Source of the DNA: an uncultured Clostridia bacterium
GTDB taxonomy: Bacteria; Bacillota; Clostridia; Peptostreptococcales; Anaerovoracaceae
DNA length: 64,000 nt
Reading direction: 5' to 3'
Assembly: GCA_934281605.1 (NCBI GenBank)
Contig: CAKQXD010000001.1
Coordinates: 124,001 to 188,000 of the forward strand
Shown: positions 25,908 through 33,919 of the stretch, one piece after another
Layout: every line of letters starts with the position of its first letter
How positions within the stretch are numbered: position 1 is the stretch's first letter
Program-made: the position numbers and the translations under genes
Notes under the pieces: model-generated
Seen by the model: only the letters and a program-made list of their open reading frames with translations
Databases searched by the model: none
What the model was told of the DNA's origin: nothing

Positions 25908-26467
25908 TGGAACACAGATTACAGGAACCTTTTACGAAAGAACAGGTAAAGAATTTCAAGGCCGGAGACAGAGTCCTGGTGACGGGAACGATCTATACGG
26001 CGCGGGACGCCGCCCATAAGCGGATCGTGGAGCTTTTGCAGAAAGGCGAAGAGCCTCCGTTTGCCATCGAAAATTCCATCGTTTATTACGTAGGTCCGAC
26101 TCCTGCGAAGCCGGGTCATCCCATCGGTTCGGCAGGCCCGACCACCAGCTACCGGATGGACGCGTATGCGCCGACACTGCTGGATCTGGGACAGCTTGCC
26201 ATGATCGGCAAGGGTCAGAGATCTGATGAGGTGAAAGAGGCTGTTGTGCGTAACGGTGCAGTATATCTGGCGGCTATCGGAGGGGCTGCAGCCCTCATGG
26301 CGAGACAGATCAAATCGGCGGAGGTCATCGCCTTTGACGACCTGGGCGCAGAGGCTGTCCGCAAGCTGTATGTGGAGGATCTTCCGCTGACGGTGGTGCT
26401 GGACTGCTATGGCGGCGATCTGTACCAGCAGGGCCGTGAAGAATATTTGAAATCTGTACTGAAATAG
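25907..26467 (+). CDS. Class I fumarate hydratase, beta subunit
   Basis: A partner subunit of 186 residues. Family phrases are GDRVLVTGTIYTARDAAHKR, YYVGPTPAKPGHPIGSAGPT and GAVYLAAIGGAAALMA. It provides the substrate-binding swivelling domain of the two-chain hydratase. The ATG overlaps the alpha stop by one base (TAATG), so the chains should be made in equal amounts. Confidence 0.92.
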   Translation: MEHRLQEPFTKEQVKNFKAGDRVLVTGTIYTARDAAHKRIVELLQKGEEPPFAIENSIVYYVGPTPAKPGHPIGSAGPTTSYRMDAYAPTLLDLGQLAMIGKGQRSDEVKEAVVRNGAVYLAAIGGAAALMARQIKSAEVIAFDDLGAEAVRKLYVEDLPLTVVLDCYGGDLYQQGREEYLKSVLK

Positions 26468-26521
26468 TGTATAATTTTTTTATTAACGTTTTCGGATAAG
26501 TACATGAAAGGAAATCAAAAA

Positions 26522-27790
26522 ATGGGCATCGGAACAAAATGTGTACAGGATGGGTATCGGCCGGGCAACGGAGAGCCGCGGCAGATCCCGATCATCCAGA
26601 GCACGACTTTTAAATACGATACAAGTCAGGATATGGGAAAGCTCTTTGACCTGGAGGCGGAGGGCTATTTCTATACGAGACTGCAGAATCCAACAAATGA
26701 CTATGTTGCTGCAAAGATCGCTTCGCTGGAAGGCGGTACGGCGGCTATGCTGACTTCATCCGGTCAGGCTGCCAACTTTTATGCAGTATTCAATATCGCA
26801 TCCTGTGGCGATCACGTGGTAGCATCCTCGACTATCTACGGCGGAACGTACAATTTATTCGCTGTAACGATGAAAAGAATGGGCGTGGAGTTTACCTTTG
26901 TTTCTCCGCATGCAACGGCGGAAGAGCTGGATGCGGCGTTCCAGCCGAATACCAAGGCTGTATTTGGCGAAACCATCGCCAATCCGGCGCTGTCGGTCCT
27001 GGATATCGAGAAATTTGCAGATGCGGCTCACAGACATGGCGTGCCGCTTATCGTGGACAATACCTTTGCCACGCCGGTACATTGCCGTCCTATTGAGTTT
27101 GGTGCAGATATCGTAACTCATTCCACGACGAAATACATGGATGGTCACGGAGCAGGAGTAGGCGGATGCATCGTGGATTCCGGCAAATTTGACTGGACGA
27201 AACATCCGGATAAGTTCCCGGGACTGTGTGAGCCGGATGACAGTTATCACGGCATTACATATGCAGAAAGATTCGGACTGGCAGGCGCATATATCACGAA
27301 GGCTACAGCGCAGCTGATGCGCGACTTCGGATCCATTCAGTCACCGCAGAATGCGTTTCTTTTGAACCTGGGACTTGAGAGTCTGCATGTACGGATCAAA
27401 CGCCATGCGGAAAATGGTCTTGCTGTTGCAAAATTCCTGCAGGGTCACGATAAGGTGGCATGGGTCAAGTACTGCGGACTGGAAGGCGACGATGATTACG
27501 AACTGGCACAGAAATATCTGCCTGATGGATCCTGCGGCGTCGTAAGCTTTGGTGTAAAAGGCGGCAGAGCGGCTGCGGAAGACTTCATGCAGAAGCTGAA
27601 GGTGGCTGCCATCGAAACCCATGTAGCAGACGCGAGAACATGCTGTCTGCATCCGGCGAGCGCTACTCACAGACAGATGAACGACGAAGAACTGGCTGCG
27701 GCAGGCGTAAGCCCTGATCTGGTAAGATACTCCTGCGGACTGGAGGACGCAGAGGATCTGATCGCGGATTTAAAACAGGCTTTAGAATAA
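26522..27790 (+). CDS. metY: O-acetylhomoserine sulfhydrylase
   Basis: A PLP enzyme of 422 residues of the Cys/Met-metabolism family. It makes homocysteine from O-acetylhomoserine and sulfide. The Schiff-base lysine lies in THSTTKYMDGHG (about residues 201-212). A GTAAMLTSSGQAA loop (about 76-88) and a PVHCRPIEFGADIV segment are typical. The length suits MetY rather than the shorter cystathionine gamma-synthase. The ATG at 26522 is chosen because AAAGGA lies about 9 nt upstream. metA follows 26 bp downstream, which supports the pathway. Confidence 0.9.
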   Translation: MGIGTKCVQDGYRPGNGEPRQIPIIQSTTFKYDTSQDMGKLFDLEAEGYFYTRLQNPTNDYVAAKIASLEGGTAAMLTSSGQAANFYAVFNIASCGDHVVASSTIYGGTYNLFAVTMKRMGVEFTFVSPHATAEELDAAFQPNTKAVFGETIANPALSVLDIEKFADAAHRHGVPLIVDNTFATPVHCRPIEFGADIVTHSTTKYMDGHGAGVGGCIVDSGKFDWTKHPDKFPGLCEPDDSYHGITYAERFGLAGAYITKATAQLMRDFGSIQSPQNAFLLNLGLESLHVRIKRHAENGLAVAKFLQGHDKVAWVKYCGLEGDDDYELAQKYLPDGSCGVVSFGVKGGRAAAEDFMQKLKVAAIETHVADARTCCLHPASATHRQMNDEELAAAGVSPDLVRYSCGLEDAEDLIADLKQALE

Positions 27791-27816
27791 ACAACGAGTG
27801 AAGGAGAGCATAACGA

Positions 27817-28743
27817 ATGCCATTAATAATACCGAATCAACTGCCTGCGGCGGAAACGTTGCAGAGTGAAAACATCTTTACCATGGAGCGTGGACGGGCC
27901 AGCACACAGGAGATCCGTCCTCTGAAGATCGTCATTGTAAATCTGATGCCGACGAAGATCGCAACGGAGACACAGCTTGCGCGGGTACTTTCCAATACGC
28001 CGCTGCAGGTGGAAATGACGCTGGTGACCATGGGATCTCATGAATCGACCCATATCTCTCAGGAGCATATGAATTCGTTCTACAAGACGATCGACGAGAT
28101 CAAGGATCAGTATTTTGACGGCATGATGCTCACCGGTGCTCCCGTGGAAAAACTGCCTTACGAACAGGTGGACTACTGGGGTGAGCTGAGCGAGATCTTT
28201 GAATTTGCAAAGACCAATGTGTACAGCAGCATGTTTATCTGCTGGGGAGCACAGGCGGCGCTGTATTATCACTACGGCATCGACAAGCACATTCTGGATC
28301 ATAAGGTGTTTGGCATCTTCGAACACAAGGTGCTCCGGCCTCACAACCCGCTGGTTCGGGGATTCGATGAATACTTTTATGCGCCTCATTCCAGACATAC
28401 GGAAGTGCGCAGGGAGGACATCCAGAACGAACCGGCGCTGCGGATCCTGGCGGATTCTAAAGAAGTAGGACCGCACATCATTTCCACGGAAAACGGAAGA
28501 CAGATTTTTGTAATGGGTCACCAGGAGTACGATAAGGGAACGCTGGCAGGCGAATACAAGCGGGACATCGATAAAGGCTTACAGATCGATGTGCCGAAGA
28601 ACTATTTTGAGAACGACGATCCGGAAGGGGAGATCATGTTCCGGTGGAGAGCTCACGCCAGCCTGCTGTTTTCCAACTGGTTAAACTACTACGTATACCA
28701 GGGCACTCCATACGACCTCAATGAATTGGAAAAGAACGGATAA
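27817..28743 (+). CDS. metA: Homoserine O-acetyltransferase (MetA-type)
   Basis: Activates homoserine for methionine synthesis. At 308 residues it has MetA length; marks are MPTKIATETQLARVL, FICWGAQAALYYHYG with the catalytic Cys, and HSRHTEVRREDI. Residue 111 is Glu (in TGAPVEKL). In characterised MetA enzymes Glu111 selects acetyl-CoA and Gly111 succinyl-CoA, so this one should make O-acetylhomoserine, the substrate of the adjacent MetY. GGAGAG precedes the start. Confidence 0.93.
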   Translation: MPLIIPNQLPAAETLQSENIFTMERGRASTQEIRPLKIVIVNLMPTKIATETQLARVLSNTPLQVEMTLVTMGSHESTHISQEHMNSFYKTIDEIKDQYFDGMMLTGAPVEKLPYEQVDYWGELSEIFEFAKTNVYSSMFICWGAQAALYYHYGIDKHILDHKVFGIFEHKVLRPHNPLVRGFDEYFYAPHSRHTEVRREDIQNEPALRILADSKEVGPHIISTENGRQIFVMGHQEYDKGTLAGEYKRDIDKGLQIDVPKNYFENDDPEGEIMFRWRAHASLLFSNWLNYYVYQGTPYDLNELEKNG

Positions 28744-28816
28744 CTTTCACAACTGAATACAGACGAAGGAATTAAGGCGAGCAAGCGCAAATGGCGCGAA
28801 TAAGGAGGAACTGATT

Positions 28817-30766
28817 TTGGTAGATAAAAACCTGCTGAGACATTTGGCCAAGAAATATCCTGATGTAAAATCCGCGACGGAAGAGATCGTAAACCGTAAC
28901 GCGATCCTTTCCCTGCCAAAGGGAACGGAATACTTTTTCAGCGACCTGCACGGGGAGCACGAAGCATTTATCCATATGCTCAAGAGCGCTTCCGGCGTGA
29001 TCCGCTCCCATATCGAGGAAATCTTCGGACCGGATCTGACCCGGGAAGAACGGGAAGAGCTGGCGGCTCTCGTGTACAATGCGGATGCTGAAATCAAGCG
29101 GCAGAAGAAGAATTCTGATCTTGATTTTAATAAATGGTGCATGGAATCCATCATGCGTCTGGTGCTGATCTGCAAGGCGGTATCCACCAAGTACACGAGA
29201 TCCAAGGTAAGAAGACGGCTGCCGAAGGAATATGCCTACATCATCGACGAACTGCTCCATGCGGACGACGAAGAGAACAAGAGCAATTACTACGGCAAGA
29301 TCATCAGTACCATTGTAGAGTGCGGGATCGCAGAGGAATTCATCGAGGAAATGACGAAGGTCATCAGCTCACTGGCAGTAGATCGTCTGCACATTATCGG
29401 GGATATCTGGGACAGAGGAGCCCATCCTGACCTGATCATGGACTTCCTGCTGGACTACCACGACGTGGACTTCCAGTGGGGCAACCACGACATCGTATGG
29501 ATGGGAGCAGCAACGGGCAACTGGGCCTGCATTACCAACGTGCTGCGAATGAATATCAGTTACAACAACTTCGATATGCTGGAAATCGGATACGGCATCA
29601 ACCTGCGTCCGCTGGCGACCATGGCGGAAAACATTTACGGCGACGATCCATGCGAGTTTTTCAAGCCGAAGCGACTGGATGAGAACAAGTTCGATCCGGT
29701 AGACGACTCTCTGGCATCGAAGATGAACAAGGCCATCGCCATCTGCCAGTTCAAGGTAGAGGGACAGCGAATCATGGCTCATCCGGAATATCACATGGAA
29801 AACCGGCTCCTGCTGGATAAGATCGACTTCGAGAAGGGAACTGTACAGCTGCGCGACGGGGAGTTCCCGCTTCGCGATACCAACTTCCCGACCATCGATC
29901 CGGAACATCCGTATGAGCTGACACAGGAAGAACGAGACGTTCTCAATGCGTTAGAGGCTTCCTTCCTGCAAAGTGAAAAGCTGCAGAAACACATCCGCTT
30001 CCTGTACAGCCACGGCGCGCTCTATACGGTCGTCAACGGCAATCTGATGTATCACGGCTGCATTCCGATCGACGAAGACGGCAACTTCGAGGACTGCACG
30101 GTCAACGGAGTGACAACTTCCGGCAAAGCGTATATGGACTATCTGGACGAACAGGTTCGTAAGGCTTATTTCGCACCGGATCAGTCACAGGAAACGGGCA
30201 GATCGGGCGACCTCATGTGGTATCTGTGGCTCAGCAGCAAGTCGCCGCTGTTTGGTAAGGATCAGATGACTACCTTCGAGCGGTGCTTCGTGGCAGATAA
30301 GAAGACTCACAAGGAGCATACGGTGCCGTACTACAAGCTGATCAACCGGAAGGATATTTGTGAAAAGATCCTGGCGGAGTTTGGTCTGGATCCGAAGACG
30401 TCTCATATCTTAAACGGTCATGTACCGGTAAAGATCAAGGATGGAGAAAGTCCGGTGAAGGGAGAAGGCAAGCTGCTTATCATTGACGGCGGAATTTCCA
30501 AGGCATACCAGAAACAGACGGGTATCGCCGGATACACGTTTATCTTCAACTCCCGCTTTATGGCGCTGGCGGAGCACAAGCCGTACAGCCCGCTGGAGGA
30601 AGATGGAACACAGGTGTTCCACACGCCGGTGCTCCGTACCGTACAGACGCTGGAAAAGCGTATGCTGGTGCGGGATACGGATCAGGGCGAAGAGCTCCAG
30701 CAGGAAGTGGAAGAGCTGAAGGAACTGGTCAAGGCATATCGTAACGGCGATCTGAAGGAGCAGTAG
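28817..30766 (+). CDS. fbp: Fructose-1,6-bisphosphatase, class III
   Basis: A gluconeogenic enzyme of 649 residues, the expected size for Firmicute class III FBPase. It has a metallophosphatase core: YFFSDLHGEHEAF (about residues 36-48), HIIGDIWDRGAHPDLIMD, FQWGNHDIVWMGAA and ILNGHVPVK, which supply metal ligands. The start is TTG with AAGGAGG 8 nt upstream. It is transcribed as the last gene before a terminator; a 73-bp gap separates it from metA. Confidence 0.95.
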   Translation: MVDKNLLRHLAKKYPDVKSATEEIVNRNAILSLPKGTEYFFSDLHGEHEAFIHMLKSASGVIRSHIEEIFGPDLTREEREELAALVYNADAEIKRQKKNSDLDFNKWCMESIMRLVLICKAVSTKYTRSKVRRRLPKEYAYIIDELLHADDEENKSNYYGKIISTIVECGIAEEFIEEMTKVISSLAVDRLHIIGDIWDRGAHPDLIMDFLLDYHDVDFQWGNHDIVWMGAATGNWACITNVLRMNISYNNFDMLEIGYGINLRPLATMAENIYGDDPCEFFKPKRLDENKFDPVDDSLASKMNKAIAICQFKVEGQRIMAHPEYHMENRLLLDKIDFEKGTVQLRDGEFPLRDTNFPTIDPEHPYELTQEERDVLNALEASFLQSEKLQKHIRFLYSHGALYTVVNGNLMYHGCIPIDEDGNFEDCTVNGVTTSGKAYMDYLDEQVRKAYFAPDQSQETGRSGDLMWYLWLSSKSPLFGKDQMTTFERCFVADKKTHKEHTVPYYKLINRKDICEKILAEFGLDPKTSHILNGHVPVKIKDGESPVKGEGKLLIIDGGISKAYQKQTGIAGYTFIFNSRFMALAEHKPYSPLEEDGTQVFHTPVLRTVQTLEKRMLVRDTDQGEELQQEVEELKELVKAYRNGDLKEQ

Positions 30767-30799
30767 GGTAGATTACTGGGATGAGAGCAACCTGGGTGT

Positions 30800-30858
30800 G
30801 AGCGCCTGGGATTGCAATCGACTTGAATGCGAGCGCCTGGATTGCGATCGACCCGAAT
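30800..30858. repeat. Two-copy direct repeat, period 31 bp
   Basis: Two copies of a unit beginning GAGCGCCTGG and ending with ATCGAC and GAAT (30800-30828 and 30831-30858) differ at only a few bases. A weaker third unit lies just left of them. Located between the fbp stop and its terminator; no ORF. Confidence 0.6.
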
Positions 30859-30891
30859 ATAAAATCCTGACGGAATATAAACTGAAAAAAG

Positions 30892-30950
30892 AAAAACTGC
30901 ATGGCAGCAGTCGGTCTGAAAAGGCTGATGCTGGATGCAGTTTTTTTGTT
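30892..30950 (+). terminator. Rho-independent terminator after fbp
   Basis: AAAAACTGCAT pairs with ATGCAGTTTTTTT over a loop of about 30 nt that has its own partial pairing. The remaining stretch up to 31104 shows no gene. Confidence 0.75.
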
Positions 30951-31104
30951 TTTTGGATAAATCGCTCCCGGGAAATGGCCGGGATTGAGATTGCATGCAG
31001 TGAATATGCTGTGAATGGAATGACTGAGATGAGATCATCTGCGTACACACACACTTTTCTCTGGCAATCCGTCCGCATAACACTCTGCAGAAAATGGTTG
31101 TGTG

Positions 31105-31713
31105 CTAACCCAGCAGTTCCTCCACCCGGTACCATGGCAGGCCGACGATGTTGTCCCGGTCGCCTTCAATGTGATCCACGTATTTCTCGAAGGTCCCCTG
31201 AATGGCATAGCCGCCCGCTTTGTCGTAAGGCTCTCTCGTGTTGACGTAAGCCTGCAGCTCCTCGTCGCTGTAGTCGGTGAAATACACCGTGCTGGTATCA
31301 TAGAAACAGGTTTTTTTGCCCGATTCCAGATCGATCACGCAAACGCCGGTGATCACGTGATGGGGATTGCCGCGGAGCATGCTGAGGGTCAGGAAAGCTT
31401 CTTCCTTGCTCTTTGGCTTGCCGATGATTTTGCCGTCAAAAACGACGATGGTATCAGCGGCCAGAATATGAGTCGGCTCGCCCTTTTCCCTGCAAAGGAG
31501 CGGGTGTTCCGGGTTTACCTGCGTGATGACTTTTCGCTGATTTTGCGCATGGAGCGCCTTTTTCAGAGCCAGATACATGACTGCGATCTGCGGCTCCAGA
31601 TCGATTGGCAGGTTTTCGGATACGTCGGATGGCTGGATAATAGGATCCAGTTCGTGCTGTTTCATCATCTCGATTCGCCGCGGGGACGAAGAGGCTAAAA
31701 GTATTGTTCTCAT
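31105..31713 (-). CDS. maf: Maf-family nucleoside triphosphate pyrophosphatase
   Basis: A house-cleaning NTP pyrophosphatase of 202 residues, associated with septum formation. ASSSPRR is at residues 7-13, AADTIV at 85-90, and GDRDNIVGLPW lies near the end. About 15 extra residues before AADTIV make it slightly longer than usual. The start is fixed by the conserved ILLASSSPRR opening. No ribosome-binding site is seen; an extended -10 box ends 6 bp upstream of the ATG, so the mRNA is probably leaderless. Confidence 0.9.
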   Translation of the reverse strand: MRTILLASSSPRRIEMMKQHELDPIIQPSDVSENLPIDLEPQIAVMYLALKKALHAQNQRKVITQVNPEHPLLCREKGEPTHILAADTIVVFDGKIIGKPKSKEEAFLTLSMLRGNPHHVITGVCVIDLESGKKTCFYDTSTVYFTDYSDEELQAYVNTREPYDKAGGYAIQGTFEKYVDHIEGDRDNIVGLPWYRVEELLG

Positions 31714-31719
31714 GGCATG

Positions 31720-31728
31720 ATTATACCA
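31720..31728 (-). promoter_or_regulatory. Extended -10 promoter of maf
   Basis: TGGTATAAT on the minus strand ends at 31720; the ATG begins at 31713. Transcription should start at or within one or two bases of the ATG. Confidence 0.65.
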
Positions 31729-31782
31729 CAAATGGCTATACTAAGGCATAGGAGAAATAGAAAAATTGTGGGAGCACCGAAT

Positions 31783-32277
31783 ATGAAAAAGAAAAAAATG
31801 GATCCGGCGGGAGCACCGGATGATCCTAAGATGAAAAAGGAAATCGCAAAAGCGTATGAAAACTACAGCAGTCAGTTCACACCTAAGCCGCGTTACTGGA
31901 TGAACGGGCTGCGGGCGTTCGTGTCGGGAGGCCTGATCTGCACGGCTTCCTTGTGGCTGGAGGAGCGATTTATTGCCTGGGGATTTTCGGAAAAGACGGC
32001 TGCGGTCTGTGTGGTGATGATCCTGATCATGCTGGCGCAGCTTTTGACAGGGCTGGGTCTTTTTGATTCGATTGCAAAGTTTGCCGGCGCGGGGGTGGTG
32101 GTACCCATCACGGGTTTTGCCAATTCCATGGTGGCTCCGGCCATCGAGTACAAGAAGGAGGGTATCGTGCTGGGCGTGGGCGCCAAGCTGTTTTCCCTGG
32201 CGGGTCCGGTGCTGGTGTGCGGTATCGCCTCATCTATGCTCATCGGGATCGTGTACTGGGTGATGGGACTGTTTTAG
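31783..32277 (+). CDS. spoVAC: Stage V sporulation protein AC
   Basis: A membrane protein of 164 residues with several helices, including LTGLGLFDSIAKFAGAG and VVPITGFANSMVAPAIEYKK, which are characteristic. SpoVAC forms part of the inner-spore-membrane channel that moves dipicolinic acid. The ATG at 31783 follows GGGAG. First gene of a compact spoVAC-AD-AE unit, 11 bp before spoVAD. Confidence 0.93.
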   Translation: MKKKKMDPAGAPDDPKMKKEIAKAYENYSSQFTPKPRYWMNGLRAFVSGGLICTASLWLEERFIAWGFSEKTAAVCVVMILIMLAQLLTGLGLFDSIAKFAGAGVVVPITGFANSMVAPAIEYKKEGIVLGVGAKLFSLAGPVLVCGIASSMLIGIVYWVMGLF

Positions 32278-32288
32278 GAGGAAAAAAT

Positions 32289-33422
32289 ATGGGAACGAGA
32301 ACGCAGACACTGAAATTTCACAACAAACCATATATTATAAGCGCATATGCCATCGGCGGAAAAAAAGAAGGCGAAGGCCCGCTTCGCGACTGGTTTGACG
32401 AGTGCCTGGAGGACGATACTTACGGGGAAAACACCTGGGAAAAGTCGGAGAGCAAGATGCTCAAAACAGCCATGACGGAAAGCATGAGGAGGGCTGGAAA
32501 GACTACGGAGGACATTGGGGCGATGCTGAGCGGGGATCTGCTCAATCAGCTTATGTCGTCTTCCTTTATGGCGCGGGATCTGCAGATACCATTTCTGGGA
32601 ATGTACGGGGCGTGTTCTACCATGACGGAATCTCTCATGCTGGGAGCTGTCCTCACGGATGGCGGTTACAGCAATAACGTTATGGTAGGTGCGTCCAGTC
32701 ATTACTGCACAGCTGAGCGGCAGTTCCGTATGCCGCTCGAGCATGGGAATCAAAGGCCGCCGTCGGCACAGTGGACAGCGACGGCGGCAGGCGCTATGCT
32801 GCTGAGCCGGGGAATAGGGAAAAATGGCCAGCAAGAGAGTGGCCAGGCTAAGAATACGGAAGTGCGGATCGACGCTGCTGGAAAGGTCTGTCCGCAGCAT
32901 CAGATACGCATTGAAAGCGGGACCATAGGCAAAGTGATCGACGCAGGCGTGAAAGATTCCAACCAGATGGGAAGCGCTATGGCTCCGGCAGCTGTGGATA
33001 CGATCCTGACACATCTTGGTGAAACAGGTAGAACGCTGGATTATTACGATTTGGTCTGCACAGGGGATTTAGGTTTCATCGGCAAGAGTATCGTGCGGGA
33101 TCTGCTGGGAGACGCCGGGGTCAGCAGACGGATGATCGCAGACGTTTATGACGACTGCGGCGCCATGATCTTTGCGCCGGAGCAGGACGTTCACAGCGGC
33201 GGCAGCGGGTGCGGCTGTTCAGCGTCTGTTTTCTCTGGCTATGTGTACCGGAATATGAAGGCAGGCAACCTGAAACGGGCGCTGATCATTTCTACAGGAG
33301 CATTGCTTTCGACCATCAGTCCGCTGCAGGGAGAATCCATTCCAGGGATCGCTCATGCAATTTCTCTGGAAGCTGTGGATGGAACGGAAGTTCCTGTGAG
33401 CAATTCTAAGGAAAGGAAGTAG
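32289..33422 (+). CDS. spoVAD: Stage V sporulation protein AD
   Basis: A protein of 377 residues with a thiolase/ketoacyl-synthase-like fold, used as a dipicolinic-acid-binding subunit rather than an enzyme. Marks are YGACSTMTESLMLG, ASSHYCTAERQFR and GDLGFIGKSIVRDLL. The region 180-205 (GKNGQQESGQAKNTEVRID) looks like a lineage insertion. AGGAGG precedes the ATG at 32289; the longer in-frame reading lies inside spoVAC. spoVAE starts directly after its stop. Confidence 0.93.
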   Translation: MGTRTQTLKFHNKPYIISAYAIGGKKEGEGPLRDWFDECLEDDTYGENTWEKSESKMLKTAMTESMRRAGKTTEDIGAMLSGDLLNQLMSSSFMARDLQIPFLGMYGACSTMTESLMLGAVLTDGGYSNNVMVGASSHYCTAERQFRMPLEHGNQRPPSAQWTATAAGAMLLSRGIGKNGQQESGQAKNTEVRIDAAGKVCPQHQIRIESGTIGKVIDAGVKDSNQMGSAMAPAAVDTILTHLGETGRTLDYYDLVCTGDLGFIGKSIVRDLLGDAGVSRRMIADVYDDCGAMIFAPEQDVHSGGSGCGCSASVFSGYVYRNMKAGNLKRALIISTGALLSTISPLQGESIPGIAHAISLEAVDGTEVPVSNSKERK

Positions 33423-33782
33423 ATGAGTATGGAGTATTTATACGCATTTTTGACAGGCGGAGCTATTTGCGTCATAGGGCAGATTTTAATGGATGCAACG
33501 AAATTGACGGCTCCACGCGTGCTGGTGATCCTGGTGACGGCGGGGACTCTGCTGCAGGCTTTTCATCTGTATGAACCACTGGTGGATCTGGCTCAGACGG
33601 GCGCCCGGGTGCCGTTGCCTGGGTTTGGATATACGCTGGCAAAGGGGGCTATGGAAGGAGCTCAGGAGAATCTTTTGGAAGCCGTTACCGGCGGAGTCAA
33701 GGCTGCTGCGGGCGGTATCTCCGTAGCCATCGGATGGGGGTATTTGATTGCACTGGTCTTTAATCCTAAGTCGGTTCGGTGA
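33423..33782 (+). CDS. spoVAE: Stage V sporulation protein AE
   Basis: A membrane protein of 119 residues. Typical phrases are GGAICVIGQILMD, LLQAFHLYEPLVDLAQTGAR and VPLPGFGYTLAKGAMEGA. It completes the conserved SpoVAC-AD-AE set for dipicolinic acid passage. AAAGGAAG precedes the start. Ends before a bidirectional terminator. Confidence 0.93.
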   Translation: MSMEYLYAFLTGGAICVIGQILMDATKLTAPRVLVILVTAGTLLQAFHLYEPLVDLAQTGARVPLPGFGYTLAKGAMEGAQENLLEAVTGGVKAAAGGISVAIGWGYLIALVFNPKSVR

Positions 33783-33845
33783 AAAGAATTTCCAGGGTGC
33801 TGGCTGGAGAAAGTATAGCATGAATTGAAATCCAGGAATAAAAAG

Positions 33846-33890
33846 AGAGCGTATGATTCGCCCGAATGGAAAAGTCATACGCTCTTTGAT
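33846..33890. terminator. Bidirectional Rho-independent terminator
   Basis: AGAGCGTATGA pairs with TCATACGCTCT. AATAAAAAG on the left and TTTGATTTT on the right let it act for spoVAE and for the convergent PBP gene. Confidence 0.85.
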
Positions 33891-33919
33891 TTTGCTACAG
33901 TTATGCTGGCTTAGGCTTA

